Positions 22,206 to 36,300 of a stretch of 64,000 bases of DNA are shown piece by piece. Origin of the DNA: Hydractinia symbiolongicarpus (Eukaryota > Cnidaria > Hydrozoa > Anthoathecata > Hydractiniidae). Each line of letters begins with the position of its first letter. The stretch's first letter is position 1. The position numbers and the translations under genes are program-made. The stretch is taken from NCBI RefSeq assembly GCF_029227915.1, contig NC_079886.1:5456001-5520000 (forward strand), in the 5' to 3' direction. The notes beneath the pieces are model-generated. The model was not told where the DNA came from. It searched no databases and saw only the letters and a program-made list of their open reading frames with translations.

Positions 22206-24371
22206 GACATTTTAAGCTGAAAATTTCTTTTAATATGTTACAGGGTATAATCGTTTCTATATAAAAAAGGTATATATGGATAATAGGTTTGAGAACCTTT
22301 TGAACATAAACAACCGCGTACGTGTCTTCTTGGAGGAACCTGCAAGGTGTCATCATGTAAAAAAACGTCAACTTTGAATCAATAGGCGAGTAATAAGTTT
22401 TGTTGATAAAATTTCGCATATGATGGGTTTGTTGTATATTTAGATATATAGTATGTATGTACACTTGACGAATATATAATTTATACTTCTTTCATTTTGT
22501 AAATCTATATAACCATAGCGTTACAACATTAAGTTTTGCTTGTTGTTGACGCGACTTTTTCACAATTTTTTTTATTTACCAAGTCACACATAAAGTGTTA
22601 ATTTACTTCGCAGTAATAAACATCATTGTTGTTTGGTGTTTTCAATTCTACTCGCCTCGTTTACGCATGAACCCTGGCATGAACCGTTCTAATTCTGATA
22701 ACATTGAAATCGACTCAGACAAAATAGCGAGTCTGTTGACATCAAAAAATTTTTGGCACCTAATACTGTTGCAGCAACAATCTGTTTTTCGTGTATCTTA
22801 ATAATATGGACGTTTTTTTTGTTATTTTTATTGATCTCGTTATATAACCAATATATAATCATGCACAAAAAGAAATTTGTTTTTTGATTTTTGTCAAATG
22901 AGAAGGTTAATATATCCTACTTGTTTATCAAATAAAACAATTGTAGTTTTTGCATCTCGCTGTGTATCATATGAATCCTCTAATGGTTATACTTTTCGTA
23001 TGGGTTGAATTAAGAACATGCATTCATACTTTTTATATATTTTATTTTTCTTACATCGTCTGGATACAGCAACAAACATCATTATACAATCCATAAACCA
23101 GTAGAATAACAAGAGTGTAGAACACAGTATAGAGCATATATACATGCTTGATACTGTATATTCTTTAATAGTGGAGGTCATATCTATCGGCGAAGTAAAA
23201 AATAAGAGCAAGCGGATTTGAACCAGTAAAATACTTCTTATTTATAGTTTGTATAATGCTCCATATATATCTTATATACATCTGTTTGCAAAACTAAAGG
23301 ATATGTGTATATCTAATGACACGGAAAGAAGGGACGATGCTTCATTATCAGGGATAAATAAATGAAAAAATGAACACTTTAAGATATTTCGTTTTTAAAG
23401 CCTCAGGATTGTATCTTCCTTTTTTTTCTCCCCTAGTACCAACAAGCACAATAAGAAAACATCTGAATACAAAAATTTTTCTTTCGCTTTGGGATTAGGA
23501 AGACTATTTTCATCATAATTTAAAAAAATATGAATCTTATCCAGCACGGTGCACTTGCTGTGTATATACAACAACCGATTTTTTTAACACTGTGGAAACG
23601 TTTTTTGAGAGACAAAGACATATTAAAGTCACCAAAATTAGAAACATAAACTTTATTTCCGAAAATTTTTTCTTCTCTGTTTACTAATATGCATTTATGT
23701 TTTTCATATATTCCATTTCTTCCAATACTAAAAACTGCATTATCTGCAAATATGAATCAGTATGATTTTTTGTGGAATAATTATTTTCCGCAATTTTTTC
23801 GGAAGAACGCAAAAATAAGAACATTTGAGGCTGAAAAAATAAGCACATCCAACATAAATTAAAATTTAGCCTTTTTTTATATGTATATAAACCGTGTATA
23901 ACAGTACAGTGTTTAAAAATAACCAAAAAATACTTAGTAACATTTTAATTATGGGTAGCTACTTAATTTCATGGGTTGATTTTTTCAGAGAAGATTAACA
24001 TGTTATCTATTTTTTAGTAAATTAACCTTATCTTATTCAGTTTCGGTTTGACAAGCTATATATTTCTGCGGTCAAAAGATAGCGTTAATATTTTATTATC
24101 ACATCAAAAATTTATTGTTTAGTACTAACAAAGATGTGTTATTCCGGAGAATAAACAACCTTTCATCTATCTGCATGATTATTTCGTATAACAACGATTA
24201 AGTCACAAAAGTCGTGCGCATAAATAATAAGCCGGTATCCACGCAATTCCGAGTTTCTTACGATAAAGTTGTGAAGTCAAACTCACCTGCATAAAGAAGG
24301 ATTTCTTTGAATAAATCCTTAGCCTAAAACGTAGCATGCATGAATGCAGAAAAACTACATAAATATTCGTG
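22206..24371. other. Intergenic, no gene seen
   Basis: About 2.2 kb of AT-rich DNA. A 68-codon frame at 22595-22801 (SPRLRMNPGMNRSNSDNIEI) has no start context, splice partner or recognisable family and is not called. Nothing else is supported. Confidence 0.5.
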
Positions 24372-24537
24372 GTCACTGTACTCGTGCTCACTGTACTTGT
24401 AATCACTGTACTCGTAATCACTGCTCTCGTTACGAGAACAGTAATCACGAGTACAGTGATTACGAGTACAGTGATTACGAGTACAGTGATTACGAGTACA
24501 GTGATTACAAGTACAGTGATTACAAGTACAGTGATTA
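24372..24537. repeat. Palindromic array of 15-bp units
   Basis: Four copies of CACTGTACTCGTAAT-type units at 24372-24425 meet about seven inverted copies (GATTACGAGTACAGT) at 24447-24537 across the centre CTCGTTACGAG. The whole is an imperfect palindrome able to form a long hairpin. Several short open frames on both strands are by-products of the 15-bp (codon-multiple) period. Confidence 0.85.
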
Positions 24538-24573
24538 GTGATATGAAACTTGTTGTCAAATTTGAACTTAGCG

Positions 24574-24942
24574 TTATATTGACACGCCATTAGAAGTGAT
24601 CGCACGTCTTCTATGTTCCTTGGTCGTCCACCGTCTTTGATCTTCTGCATCTTTGCGGGTCAGCGCAGAGTCCGTTGGAGTGAAAATGTCTCCCAAACCA
24701 TTTGATCCGTGGCTGGTCAAACGTTCACTTAGAAGATTTGTTGCTGTTGGTCCAAAATATAGGCGTCGTTCCATTCGGTGTAGATTTTCATGGATTTGGA
24801 AAACACTTTTGTTCTTTGATTCCTTGTCAAGTCGTAGCTGGTGATAGCCCCATCCCACCTCTATCTCACTGAAAACCTTGGGTTCCCTCAGATTATAGCG
24901 TATCTCCTGTGGTATTTGGATATGGAATCTGGTACGCTTCAT
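24574..24942 (-). pseudogene. Ty3/gypsy reverse-transcriptase fragment
   Basis: The minus strand reads IRYNLREPKVFSEIEVGWGY HQLRLDKESKNKSVFQIHEN, matching the Ty3/gypsy RT block around L-x-G-x-x-x-F-S-x-x-D-x-x-x-G-Y-H-Q. The first catalytic Asp is replaced (EVGWGY instead of DL-x-x-GY), and the YxDD motif and the rest of pol are not seen in frame. Sequence up to about 25560 looks like further decayed pol but has many stops. Confidence 0.7.
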
Positions 24943-26780
24943 TCCTGGATTCTGAGGTGTGTTGCCGATATTTATGCGTATCTAGCCATTGTTCTTGTTA
25001 GTAATGACCATGTTCACGATACAGTCGTAAATCTTGCGAGAGTCGACGTCAGTGATTACTCCTAGGACTCTCAAGAATGAGAGGAGTTTGCTGACCTCGT
25101 CTTGGTGGTGGATTGGAACGTTGTAAAGTGGTGGCTGCTTTATTGTATTTTAGGTGGATTGGTTTCGTGTTGAGACATCCTACTTTGTCTTCATCAAAAA
25201 CTAGACCTTACTATCCATCGACGAGTTGCTGTATCTAGGATTTGGTTTGGTTTCCGCTGGGCGTGTCTTTTACTCCTAAATTTGTGTTTGACCGGTGTAG
25301 CTGGTAGTCCGCCGCCAACCTTGTTAAAGGTGTTAAATCTAAGATTGTTCTGCATCTGTGTCTCCTAGCAGTGGACTAGAATCCATCGACGACATAGACT
25401 TCGCAATGGACTGTGGTGCCTTTAAAGTTTTCAATTACTGCGTTGATCATGCCTGTAATGTGGAGGTTGTCTGATTAGTCTCGCGCTCTTAGTTCTCGTG
25501 ATGTACGTCCATGTAGATCACGAAAGCGAATTATGGCTCAATTCGTGAGAGAATTTTAATTTATTCGACCTAACTCTGCATGCAGTATCGGCCAATGGTA
25601 GGCCCGAGAATCCAGACTATGATATCTGATATGTCTCGTTCGCAGTATTACACATGTAAAAAACTAGCCTAGTTAACTAAGCTTCCCCTACGGGAAATTA
25701 AAATTTAGTTTTTTTCTATAATAACGTGTTTATTGCTTTCTAGGCTTTACTCGAATGCCCAATCTTTTTTTTAATTACAAATTAGTGTGTACTTTATGAA
25801 CATTTAAAATGAGGAATCGGCCCCTAGGTCGTGTCGATGTTCGCTGTTACACCACACTCTCACATGAAACTATTTCCATTTTCTGGTGGTAAAGAAAAAT
25901 ATGCTGGTTCTCCCGGCTAGGAAAGAACCAAAATGATATAGAAAAAGCGGAAATAATAATGAGTGCCTGAATTGTCCGCCAGGGAAAATTCTAATAACAA
26001 GTGCGAGGACGGAGGTCCTGTTTTCTACAGTGAATATTTTAAAAATGTAAGTAGCTGACATATGAAGGCCATTCTTGTCTCGATTTATAACATGCACGTG
26101 GTGCAAGTGTGGTTATTCTCAATTCGAACGGTGTTGGTTTGTTCCTGCGTTATAAATTTTCACATAATTCAATCTAGTTTCCTTTTTTACTACTTGCACC
26201 CTTTACCTAAATTCCCCCTCTGTCGAGGAATATGAGAGTCTCATTTTTCGAAAAAAACTCCCTTTACTTGCCTTGCGTTTAAAGTAGTTTGCTTTTTCGC
26301 TCAACATTTAGCAGCCAAATTAAGAAAAAAACTATTGGAAAAAGATATCTGCAAGCACTAGCAAGATACTTTAGTGGAATTGGAAGTGTATCCTATTGAG
26401 TCATATTACCCAATCTAGCGAGTCGCATTGCTTAATTTTGATATACCTCATCTAGTAAATCTGCCTTGACCTCTTGGCAATAGCCTACACTATTACCTGA
26501 TCAAGTTAGCATATGTTAATGCACTATGGTTTACCACTACAAATGAGGTCACCCACTTAGATATTCTCTTCATATGTGAAAACATCACACATAACCTACT
26601 GTGTTCTATACCTATTTTCTTTTCGCATGTACCTTGTTAAACCTTGTTGTAGGCTTTCAAAGAAAGTCTTCAGGAGTAGCAGTTGTGTACCAGTCCTCCA
26701 TTGGATTGATCATCCAGTTTATACCAATGTGTGCATATGTATATTAGAGTTTGAATCAGCCCGACTTAACGTGGTGTATC
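24943..26780. other. Degenerate repeat-derived sequence, no gene seen
   Basis: The first 600 bp is probably the upstream part of the decayed Ty3/gypsy copy (minus strand). From about 25.6 to 26.8 kb I saw no coding signal, RNA gene or clear repeat. Confidence 0.4.
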
Positions 26781-27525
26781 CTACCAGTTGTGGTTCATCT
26801 GGTATCTGGAATAGATATTTATCAAGGCTGTTTTTAAAAAGGTCAAGTGTGCAACCAGACATATACGGATGGATTTGGGGAGGATGTTAAAGAGCTTTAT
26901 TCCATGGATAGGTAAACTGAACTTTGCCACCCTACTGCATGGACCACACAGAAGTTTTTCTTTCCGCCCATGCCAAGGATGATGATAGCTTTGGATTTTC
27001 AGATTGACATTTGGTACCAACTGTTCCATGATTTTCCAAATATAAATTATTCGATACCTTTCCCTTCTACGCTCCAATGAATACAGTTTCAGTTCCTTCA
27101 ATGATTTCCAATAGGTGTGATTGGTCAAGTTTCTGATTTTTCGTATATAGGACCATTGCAATGCCTCTATCATCTGTATCTCTCCAACTTTATGTGGACT
27201 CCATAGGACTGAGCATTACTTTAATAGAGGAAGAAAAAGAGATTTCTACATGGTCATAAGGTGATCCTTCGTTCTAGTGTAAAAAGTTCTTAAAATCCAA
27301 GACATCATGTTTTTACTGTCATTTACTACTTTTAATATGTTGGAATGAAAGGAGCAGTTGGTGGATAATATGACACCAAGATCTTTCAGTTCCTCTTGCT
27401 CTGTGATTATGGATCCAGAAGGGAAAAGATACGACATGCATATTTTCAGGGTGTTGTTCGTTTTCAGGGTGTCGTATGTTTTTGAAGTTTGATAAACTTT
27501 TCCAATATTGGAACAGACAACACAA
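26781..27525 (-). pseudogene. Non-LTR retrotransposon (LINE) reverse transcriptase, C-terminal fragment
   Basis: On the minus strand, 27437-27246 reads ELKDLGVILSTNCSFHSNIL KVVNDSKNMMSWILRTFYTR, the post-RT 'thumb' region of CR1/Jockey-like LINEs. 27173-26781 reads MIEALQWSYIRKIRNLTNHT YWKSLKELKLYSLERRRERY and LFNILPKSIRICLVAHLTFL, the far C-terminus of the same ORF2. A frame break separates the two parts, and there is no YxDD or endonuclease, so this is a 5'-truncated dead copy. Confidence 0.8.
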
Positions 27526-28509
27526 TAAAAGTTGACAACAGTAAAATTAAAAGGGAATCAAAACTTGCATATTCAAGATTATGTCATTGAAGATGAAGAA
27601 CAAGCTAAAAACAATATAGCTATGAAATAAATTTATGGTCGAAATCAATCTATTGTTATTTCAGAAAATTAAGCATACTCCCCATTGAAAAACAAGAATT
27701 ACAGAAGGAAATATAGCACTGTCAAAAATGTGACTATGTAACATGTGACTATGTAAAGTTTTTATCATAAGTTAATAGTCAATAAAGTGGAAAGATGTAT
27801 ATATTTAGATGTATATATCTGGATCAGTCTCCAAACAAGCAAGCACAAACAATAAGAGTACAAGTCATGACGGCAATCCAAACCAAGTAAACATCCATAT
27901 CGGATGGTACAATGAATTATTTTTTTGATCGGTGAATCAGTGCAAAATACAATAGTAATCATATGTAAAACAATTATTTAAATACACTTTCCTCAAGCAG
28001 CTTGCCACCAGTCAGAGCTGAAAAACTACTCACCTGATTGAGACATGTCTATAAAACTCATTTAACTTTCCGATTTCTCTAAACTATAAAGTTCTATTAT
28101 CTCACCAAACCACTGGAAATTGTATGTTATTGCTTATTTTTGTTGATTCAGGAGATTATGATCCAATTGATATTTCAATCTTCCAGTAGTCCCAAGAGAG
28201 TTGTGATATGTTCATCTTCAATCAAATTTGCTGTTAAAACCTGCTTGCAGGGTGATTTTAATTTGAAATGACACCTTTTTTTCCCAAGTGTAACTAAAAT
28301 AAGGTGATCTATAATACAACCCCCTGTTGAGACTTTGAACCTGCAAACTCTATACAGTACAGTCTAAATGTAAGTACACAGAACAATAACATTGTGAAAG
28401 CTTTTGCTATTTTAAAAATAATTGTTTAAGTAAAGTTATGTTGATAAGTAAAGTTATCTTGATTAATTCAAAAAAATAATGTGTAAACCCTTGCGGCATT
28501 TGCATAACC
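27526..28509. other. Intergenic, no gene seen
   Basis: AT-rich sequence between two LINE fragments with no supported feature. Confidence 0.5.
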
Positions 28510-29150
28510 ATATAACTTACCTGATAACTTACCAGATCCACCGGTATGGTCTTTAGTAGGCCAACATCGGTGGTCGTTTCAAAACTTGAGCGGACAGTCT
28601 TCTTTGACTTGTATAAAGCCCCCTAACAGTCTCGAAATGTGGTTGAAATAAGTTTTTAAAATTGTTTATGGAAGTAGCAGACACTGTTGTATACATGATC
28701 CACCATCTTTATATTTATTTAGTTGGCGCCTGCACTTTGGTCGGTATTGTTTAACGAATATAACAGACACTGCTTTCTCTGGTAGAATGTTCCATTTATT
28801 AATAACCAGAGGAACAAATATATATATATTTTTATTCAGCCTACTACGAGTCAGTGGATTCAAACACAGTTCAAAAAAGTCATTATTATTTTAAATACTT
28901 CTATGAGGTCAGCTCTTAATCTCCTCATTTCCAGAGACATAAAATTACAGTGTTTGAGTCTTTCTTTAATGGTAGATGACCAATACCTGTGATCATCATG
29001 GTAAATCTTCTCTGGACCTTTTCTATGTTATCAGCATCGTTTTGTAGGAATGGTCTCCATGATTGTATGCTGTATTCAACATGAGGTCTCACTAGGGATT
29101 TGTATATATAATATACGCAAGTTGCTTTTGGTTTTGCATTCAAATATTTA
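28510..29150 (-). pseudogene. LINE 3'-end fragment (second family)
   Basis: The minus strand reads YIYKSLVRPHVEYSIQSWRP and DNIEKVQRRFTMMITGIGHL at 29143-28925, then, after a frame break, RLNKNIYIFVPLVINKWNIL PEKAVSV at 28863-28760. A non-coding tail ends near the GGATCCACCGGTATGG-like stretch at 28533-28550. This is the C-terminal end of a LINE ORF2. A sister copy lies in the opposite orientation at 61.67-62.27 kb and shares the coding end and the ACCGGTGGATC tail. Confidence 0.8.
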
Positions 29151-30354
29151 AGCTTTGGTCATACCCTACTAACTTCAATTGGTACTCTTATTTTGGTGAG
29201 TTTACTAGGACTCATCAAAATCAAATCAAAATAAATCAATTGAATGGACCCTAAGTTTTAAAAATAACATTGTATTCACTAAATTTTAACCACCTGGAAC
29301 CAGGATTTTTCTTTGTTGGTTCAAGATTTGAGTATCCTTGATGCTAGCTCTTACCTGAATGTAAAGGGAGGTTCTCTTTTTAAGAGCAAGTTATATTTAT
29401 TTAGCCTAAATTAATTTTATTTTCTCTTAATTTTTTAAATCGTTGTTATCTGTTAATATATCTTGAATGTATGTATGCTTGTGCATATCATTGTTCTAAA
29501 GCCGAAATAACAACATCGCATCACACCACAACTTGTATTCACTAAAGCACCAAGGTGACACAAAAAAAATTTGTACAAAGTATTTTACAACCAAGTATTT
29601 TTTTGGCTATTGGCAACATTTTTTGTTACCAGTAACAAGATTATACAAAATCAAATATTATGTTAGATATCAATTTTTTGTTTTTTTTAGTGTCTAAAAT
29701 ACTGTATATATGTATAAATTGTACATATTTATTGTATATATATACACAGGGTTCCCACAGCTCCTTGAAACTCCTTGAATCTCCTCCATTTTTATTTTCC
29801 TTAAAAAACTTGAAAATCAATGATTCCCTTCTCGAATCTCCTCGAATTTTTTTTTCAAAGTGCGCAGAATATTTTGATGAAAAGAGAAAAAGGCTAAAAT
29901 GGACAAGTACAAATTCAAATTGATCAATTGAACAAAAAAAAATCAGTTATAAAATAAGAATTCCTTGTTATTTTCTTTTTTTTTCTGGTTTTGATAAAAA
30001 TTTAAAGATTTTTCTAATTCCCATCATTATAAGTTTAGAATTGTGTAGATATTGTAGATATTGTATTTGCCTTTTTTAAATTATTAACTTCCCCGGGTTT
30101 TAAATGTTAAGCACTGTTATAAGAACTAGTGTTTTTCGTTTGTTTGTATATATAAAGTATAATATACATGACGAAATAGCGAAAGAACCATTTTTTGTTG
30201 ACCTAAAAACTCCTTGATTCTCCTTGATTTTGTTTGAAAAAGTAAGAATAAGAATTCTGCTCACTTATTTTCAAAATCATCCTTGAATTTTACTAAATTT
30301 CTTTTTTAATAGATATACATAATTAATTTTATATCAACTTATAACGTGGCAGAG
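29151..30354. other. Upstream of ATIC; CTCCTTGAAT-type repeats
   Basis: No gene. Short motifs such as CTCCTTGAAACTCCTTGAAT and CTCCTTGATTCTCCTTGATT recur at 29760-29850 and 30205-30230, perhaps a dispersed repeat. The ATIC 5' UTR and promoter should lie in the last few hundred bases, but I could not define elements. Confidence 0.4.
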
Positions 30355-33300
30355 ATGAGCAGTTCAATATCAGGTATGTTTTTTTTTCATATATTTTATG
30401 TGATTAGCCTCCCTTTTGTGCTACACAAGGCAGCTTTAAACATTGTTAAATATTGTAAATTTTAGCTATAGTAAGTGTGTCGAATAAAACAGGTGTTACC
30501 GAATTAACAAAGGAACTTTCTAAACTTGGTTATCAGCTACTTGCATCTGGTGGCACAGCTTCTGCAATCCGTGATGCTGGAATATCAGTCAGGTAGGTAC
30601 TGAGACATTTTTCACACTCTGCAAAATTATTTAAATTTGAAAACATCCAAAAGTGTTTCGAATGTGGCATAACATAACAATTCTTGTGTACAATTTTTTA
30701 TATATCAACTTTTTTCACCTTGTAAATGTTAGTTTTATTTTTTTTCATGTTTTGCATATATACTCAGTATAACTGATAATGGGGAAACTTAAAAAGCTTT
30801 TATGAAGAAATGAAATCTTTCATATTTTATACTTTTTTTTAACTAATAGTGAATAAATCAAACACTTTAGTCTCTATTTCACACACTGTTATATACACAC
30901 TGTTATATATATATACAATAGCGATGTGTCTGAAGTTACTAAAGCTCCCGAAATGCTTGGTGGTCGTGTGAAAACGCTTCATCCTGCTGTGCATGCTGGT
31001 TAGTGGTATCTATATGTAATTTACTTTTTGCCAACTGAAGACAGGAAAACTTTGCAAGAATTATCATCATATCACTAAAAAGATTAAAAGGAGACTACTG
31101 TTTTTCAGTTAAAGAATGTTACTTTTACTTGTTTTAACTTCAGTTTAAGGATACCATACCCCCTAAATCAATTTTTATTAAAAATATGTACATTCCAAAA
31201 TCTCATTTTCAATAACATTCTTTTGAAATAAATCAGGCAGTCAAATACAATGGAAAAAAGATATTATTCTTTTACAATATTGCTTATCGTTTTCACACCT
31301 TCTTCTAAATTTAAAAAGAAGAAGCTTTTATTTTTTAAACAAATTATGCACACACAATAAATTATTTAATGGTTTCACACTTTTTGCATACCAGTATTTT
31401 ACAGGTGAAATCTTTGAAACTTTACGAAAATGATGTAAATAAACACAATTGTTTATACTTATATTACTATAAGATTTAAAACGAGTTATTAGAGAGATAT
31501 ATAGCAGTAAATACATCAAAATAGTTATAAACCCGATAAAAAAAGGAACAAAGCAATGGAAATCTAAATAAAACAATTTGACCATTATATGCTTTATGTA
31601 AAAAAATAAGTTCTGAGGGTAGTTATCAAAGCTTAAATTTAAGTGTAATTTCTTTGGTGCAGATATTTTTCTACCTTTTTAAAAAAATCCTTATAGTAAA
31701 GTAATAATCATCATGTAGAGAATCTTTCAACTAACATCTATTTTTATATGAACAGCTCTCTCATGATTTTGAAATCTATATTACAATACCTGTGTAAGTC
31801 TGTCTGTAAGTCGTGTAAAATGGTACTGCAAGTAGCGAGATACACGCAATGCAATATAGAAAGAGCGGGCGAACCCATGGATTTTTTCACCGGCCACCGA
31901 CTAGTATTTAAAAAATACTGAGTGTGTAAGGTCTGTCAGTACCGGAGGCATGCCATAACTCTTCCCACAAAAACCACATATATACACTTGCACTTTTTTA
32001 GAACGAAAAATGATTCACTTTCTTAATTAAGGTTGACAGATTATAAAAGTTATTACTAATTGCTAATTATAGAAGCATAGAGCAATATCACAAACATGCA
32101 TGATTTCAAGATCTTGATAAGTGTTTTGATTCAGAATTTTATTCATTTGTTCAACAATTTGCAATCAGAATGTTGAGAATAGTGGAATAATAATGCAGTT
32201 ATACAAACTATATTCACTGTACGTATATCTTTGTAGGCATACTTGCACGAGATTCGGAAGAAGACGAAGCAGACCTCAAAAGGCAAGGATACACTAAAAT
32301 AAGGTATAATGTATAATAAATTGCCACGTATATTCAATTTCTATAAAGTTTAAAACCTTTAAATTTTTGTCTTTTTTTTGTAGAGTTGTTGTCTGTAATT
32401 TATATCCATTCAAAGATACCATCTCGAAAGAAGGAGTAACTGTTGACAAAGCTGTGGAAAATATCGATATAGGTGACTAACAACATTTTATTGAGTTGCA
32501 TTTTGCTAGAAAGAAAATTTGTTTTATCTTGCTTATTATGTTATTAGGTGGTGTAACATTGCTTCGTGCCGCTGCCAAAAATTTTAAATATGTTACGGTT
32601 TTATGTGATCCTGCTGATTATGAAAGGTAAATCTGCATAAAACTCTATCAGAATTTTATCAGGTTTGAACACATTGATTTCCTATGGCAAATTAAATCTG
32701 AAATAGAATCTTTCATCCTCAATTTTTGTGAATGGTTAAATCAATAGTCATCTACGATAATGTTAAATAACTATTCGAGTTGTGTGTTAGCAAGGTAAGC
32801 CTAACATTTTAAGTTTATGTTTTTTTGTAGTGTGATAAAGGAAATGAAAGAATCCAGTAACAAATTTACGTCTTTAGAAAGAAGAAAAAGACTTGGATAT
32901 AAGGTTTTATTATTACTATTTTTTTTATACTTTCCTTATTTTCTTTTTTTTCAAGTCAGATTTAAAGTTACTTTCTGCAATTTCAAAATTACTCTCCGAT
33001 AAAAACGATATTGTTTGCTTTAGATAAAAAAGATTCATTTGTGGTTAGTTCACACTAGGGGCTTTAATCTTTTTTTAATGCACCTGTCATGCTAAGAAAA
33101 TGATGTTTACACCAGTGAGCTAATGAATATAAAACAGATCTTAGCTCAAAGAAAAGAAATTCAGTACCATGCAAAGAAAATAGGAGTTTGCAGGCTTTTT
33201 TAGGAGAGGCGTGCAATTGCACGTGCACACCTTGGCACACGCCTAAATTGTTTTAGGCGTGTGATTAATCGCACGCCTGAAAAATAAGTATTGAGTTTTC

Positions 33301-36300
33301 AAAATCAACCTAAAAATCCATTTTGTGGCGTGCCATGGCAGCCCTCAAAATAATTTTTGGAGACTCGTCGGACAAAATGTCCAATAGATTTCCGTCGTCA
33401 GGCCAGAATTATTGAATAGTGCTGGTCCTTTTAATCCACGAGCAAGCCTATTCATAGCCAACCGGACCATCCTAGCTAATTCACCGACTCATGAATTAAT
33501 TAAAAGAACTACGTAGACATAAATCTCTTTTGCCTGGCCCCCTCGTAGTTGGAAACCAGGTCTTACACAAGAAATTCAGCCATGCGGTTCTTAACTAATG
33601 CAGAGGTGAACGTCGACAGAGCACAGATGAAGCAAGTCTGCAAAAGATTAAGAGAGTCGCTATACCAGTAGACCCTCGATCATCGTGTTTGGGGTTCACG
33701 ATTTAAAACGTCCCTCACTTTTCTACTGCAAAATGAATGCGCATCAAAAGTTAACCTTGGAGCCCGTATCGCACGTGTAACATCCTTTGCACATGCATTT
33801 TACATCGCTAGCGTTAATTGATTTACACCTGCGAATCATCGCACACCTACTCCAAATATTCCTGAAAAAGCCTGAGTTTGGCTTTTAAATTTAAAATTAT
33901 TTAAAGCAAAATTATCATTCTTTGGTTAAAGAAATATGTTTCCTTTTTGTAGATATATAAATATATTTTATATATTTTATCATGTATTAAAAACCTTACA
34001 AAATTTTGGTTTACAGTATGCTATTGAAATGTTTTTAGGCATTTACGCACACTATGGAGTACGATACCATGATACAAAGTTACTTTAAAACAGAAATTTC
34101 ACCTGAATGTGCAAATTACCTTCCTTTGCGTTATGGAATGAACCCTCATCAGAAACCAGCAAGTTTATTTACCACACTCGATACCCTGCCCATATCTGTA
34201 ATGAATGGTTCCCCTGGCTTTATTAATTTATGTGATGCGCTAAACGCTTGGCAACTGGTGAAGGTGGGAAAATTGTATTCATTTAATGTCTGATGAAAAT
34301 TTTAGCGCCGTATCTGCATCTTCTGCAATGAGTAAAAATTGTTTAATTATTAGTGTTAGGGAAAGAGAAAGTAGAATAATCAATTGCTGGGCTTTTGACA
34401 AGCATATATTTTAAATTGCTGTGATGTCTAACATTTCATTCCAGGTATTACCAATCTATGAATCTGGAGATTGAAATTCAATAAAATATTGTACTGCTTT
34501 AATTAAATAACTGTGGCTTTTATTTATTAGGTGTTTGTTTTAGGTGTATAGGTAGTTTTAAAGTATGGATAATATTATTGTTAATCTGGCTGCTAAAAGC
34601 TATATAGAACAACTTTGTACTTAGTTAAATTAGTTTTTCACTAAAGGAACACAGAATTAATATATAATATTATATTTTTTAAAAATAGTGTTTCTGGAAA
34701 TAGAGCGTGTAAAAGAGAAAAGTGTGTCCTTTAATGATACTGCAAGTAATAATGTTAATGACCTAAATATAATATTTTTTAAAAAAAATTGTACACCCAT
34801 CCCACAAAGTTCATTGTTTTAAGAATATTTAGGAACTTAAAAGATCGCTCTCTTTGCCAGCTGCTGCTTCATTTAAACATGTCAGCCCTGCAGGTAGGTA
34901 ACTATTCTTTATTTTAATATACGTAAGTTGACTTAAGGTGAATTGCACCTATTGCTTTTTTCAAATGGCATGTGCTGCTTTTAAATTTTAAAGTCACATT
35001 TCAACAAACCATTATATACATAGCACCTAGAATAACATGTTCACAGGCTTGTATCCAAGCTAAGCAGTAAAACATTTTGTTTCTACTGTAAACAGGAGCA
35101 TATTTAACCAGTATGGCTAAGAAAACATCGCAATATAAATATTTAAATATCTGCCTGGTACACATGCTTGCCTAATTCTACTTCTCAGTACATGCATACT
35201 ATTCATTTTTTAAATGCGATGTTTTGTGCTATGTTTTTGTCATATAATTTTATGAATGCTTGTACAAAAGTTAAGAGTTTTTATTTGATAGGCACAGGTT
35301 CTAAAAAAACTAAAATTTGATAATATCCTAGAAAATATCCTAGAAAATCCTAAAGTTTTGTACAATATACGTCTGTCTGTCACACAAAATGGTACCGCAA
35401 GTAGTGAGATGCACAAATTGAAAATAATGGGCGATCGCGTGAATTTTTCCATGGGCCACTGACTAGTTTGGATGAAATTGATAAAACAAAGACAGTTTTT
35501 TTTCATTTTTCGAACATGGCCAAAAGTGTCAAATGGTCAATATTCTGCATTCAAGGAAAAGTGTCAAATGGTCAATACTCTGCGTTTAAAGTTGCTACTT
35601 TTGCACACACGTAGGCCAGGTAGAGAGTGTTAAAATTTGCTTGACATAATCAACGTTGGAACCCACAAAGATTCCAAAATTTGCTAAAGACAGCTGTGCT
35701 GACCTCAGCAACAATTAGAATGTTTCTAGAGCAAAATAACCTAAGATAGTCATAATTCCATATTCATAATTTTACTGGAACGGCTACCAAAAAAACTGTT
35801 AAAAACGGTTTACTTTGAGTGAAAACTGATTTCATATTGAATTCTGTCTGCTTATTATTTAAAAGTAACATTTAATGTCGTTAACATAGCTTGATATTGA
35901 TAAGTAGCTTAAAGTCATAACTCTGAAGCGAATATGCTTTATTAATAAATAAAATAAATAGACAGAAACTGTATGCATTTGAAGCTGCTGTTAAAACTTT
36001 CTCAACTTTATCATTCTAAGGTGCAGCTGTTGGTGTCCCACTGTCTCCAGCTGAAGCAAAACTCTGCATGGTGGATGATATGGATTCCTGTTTGAGTCCT
36101 CTTGCAATTGCCTATGCACGTGCACGCGGAGCAGACAGAATGTCTTCATTTGGTGATTTTATAGCTTTATCAGAATCATGTGATGTTGCCACTGCTAAAG
36201 TTATCTCAAGGGAGGTAAATATGATAAAATGTAACAAATGTAAAATTCAAAAAATAAAGCAGTATAATTTGTATGTGTTATCTGTTCTAAATGTATTTTT

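Noticed and set aside
24372-24537. CRISPR-like array
   Set aside because: The units are contiguous, without unique spacers, in an animal genome; it is a minisatellite.
24369-24593. Several long frames on both strands (VITVLVITVLV, CTRNHCTRNHCTR)
   Set aside because: They are by-products of the 15-bp tandem array.
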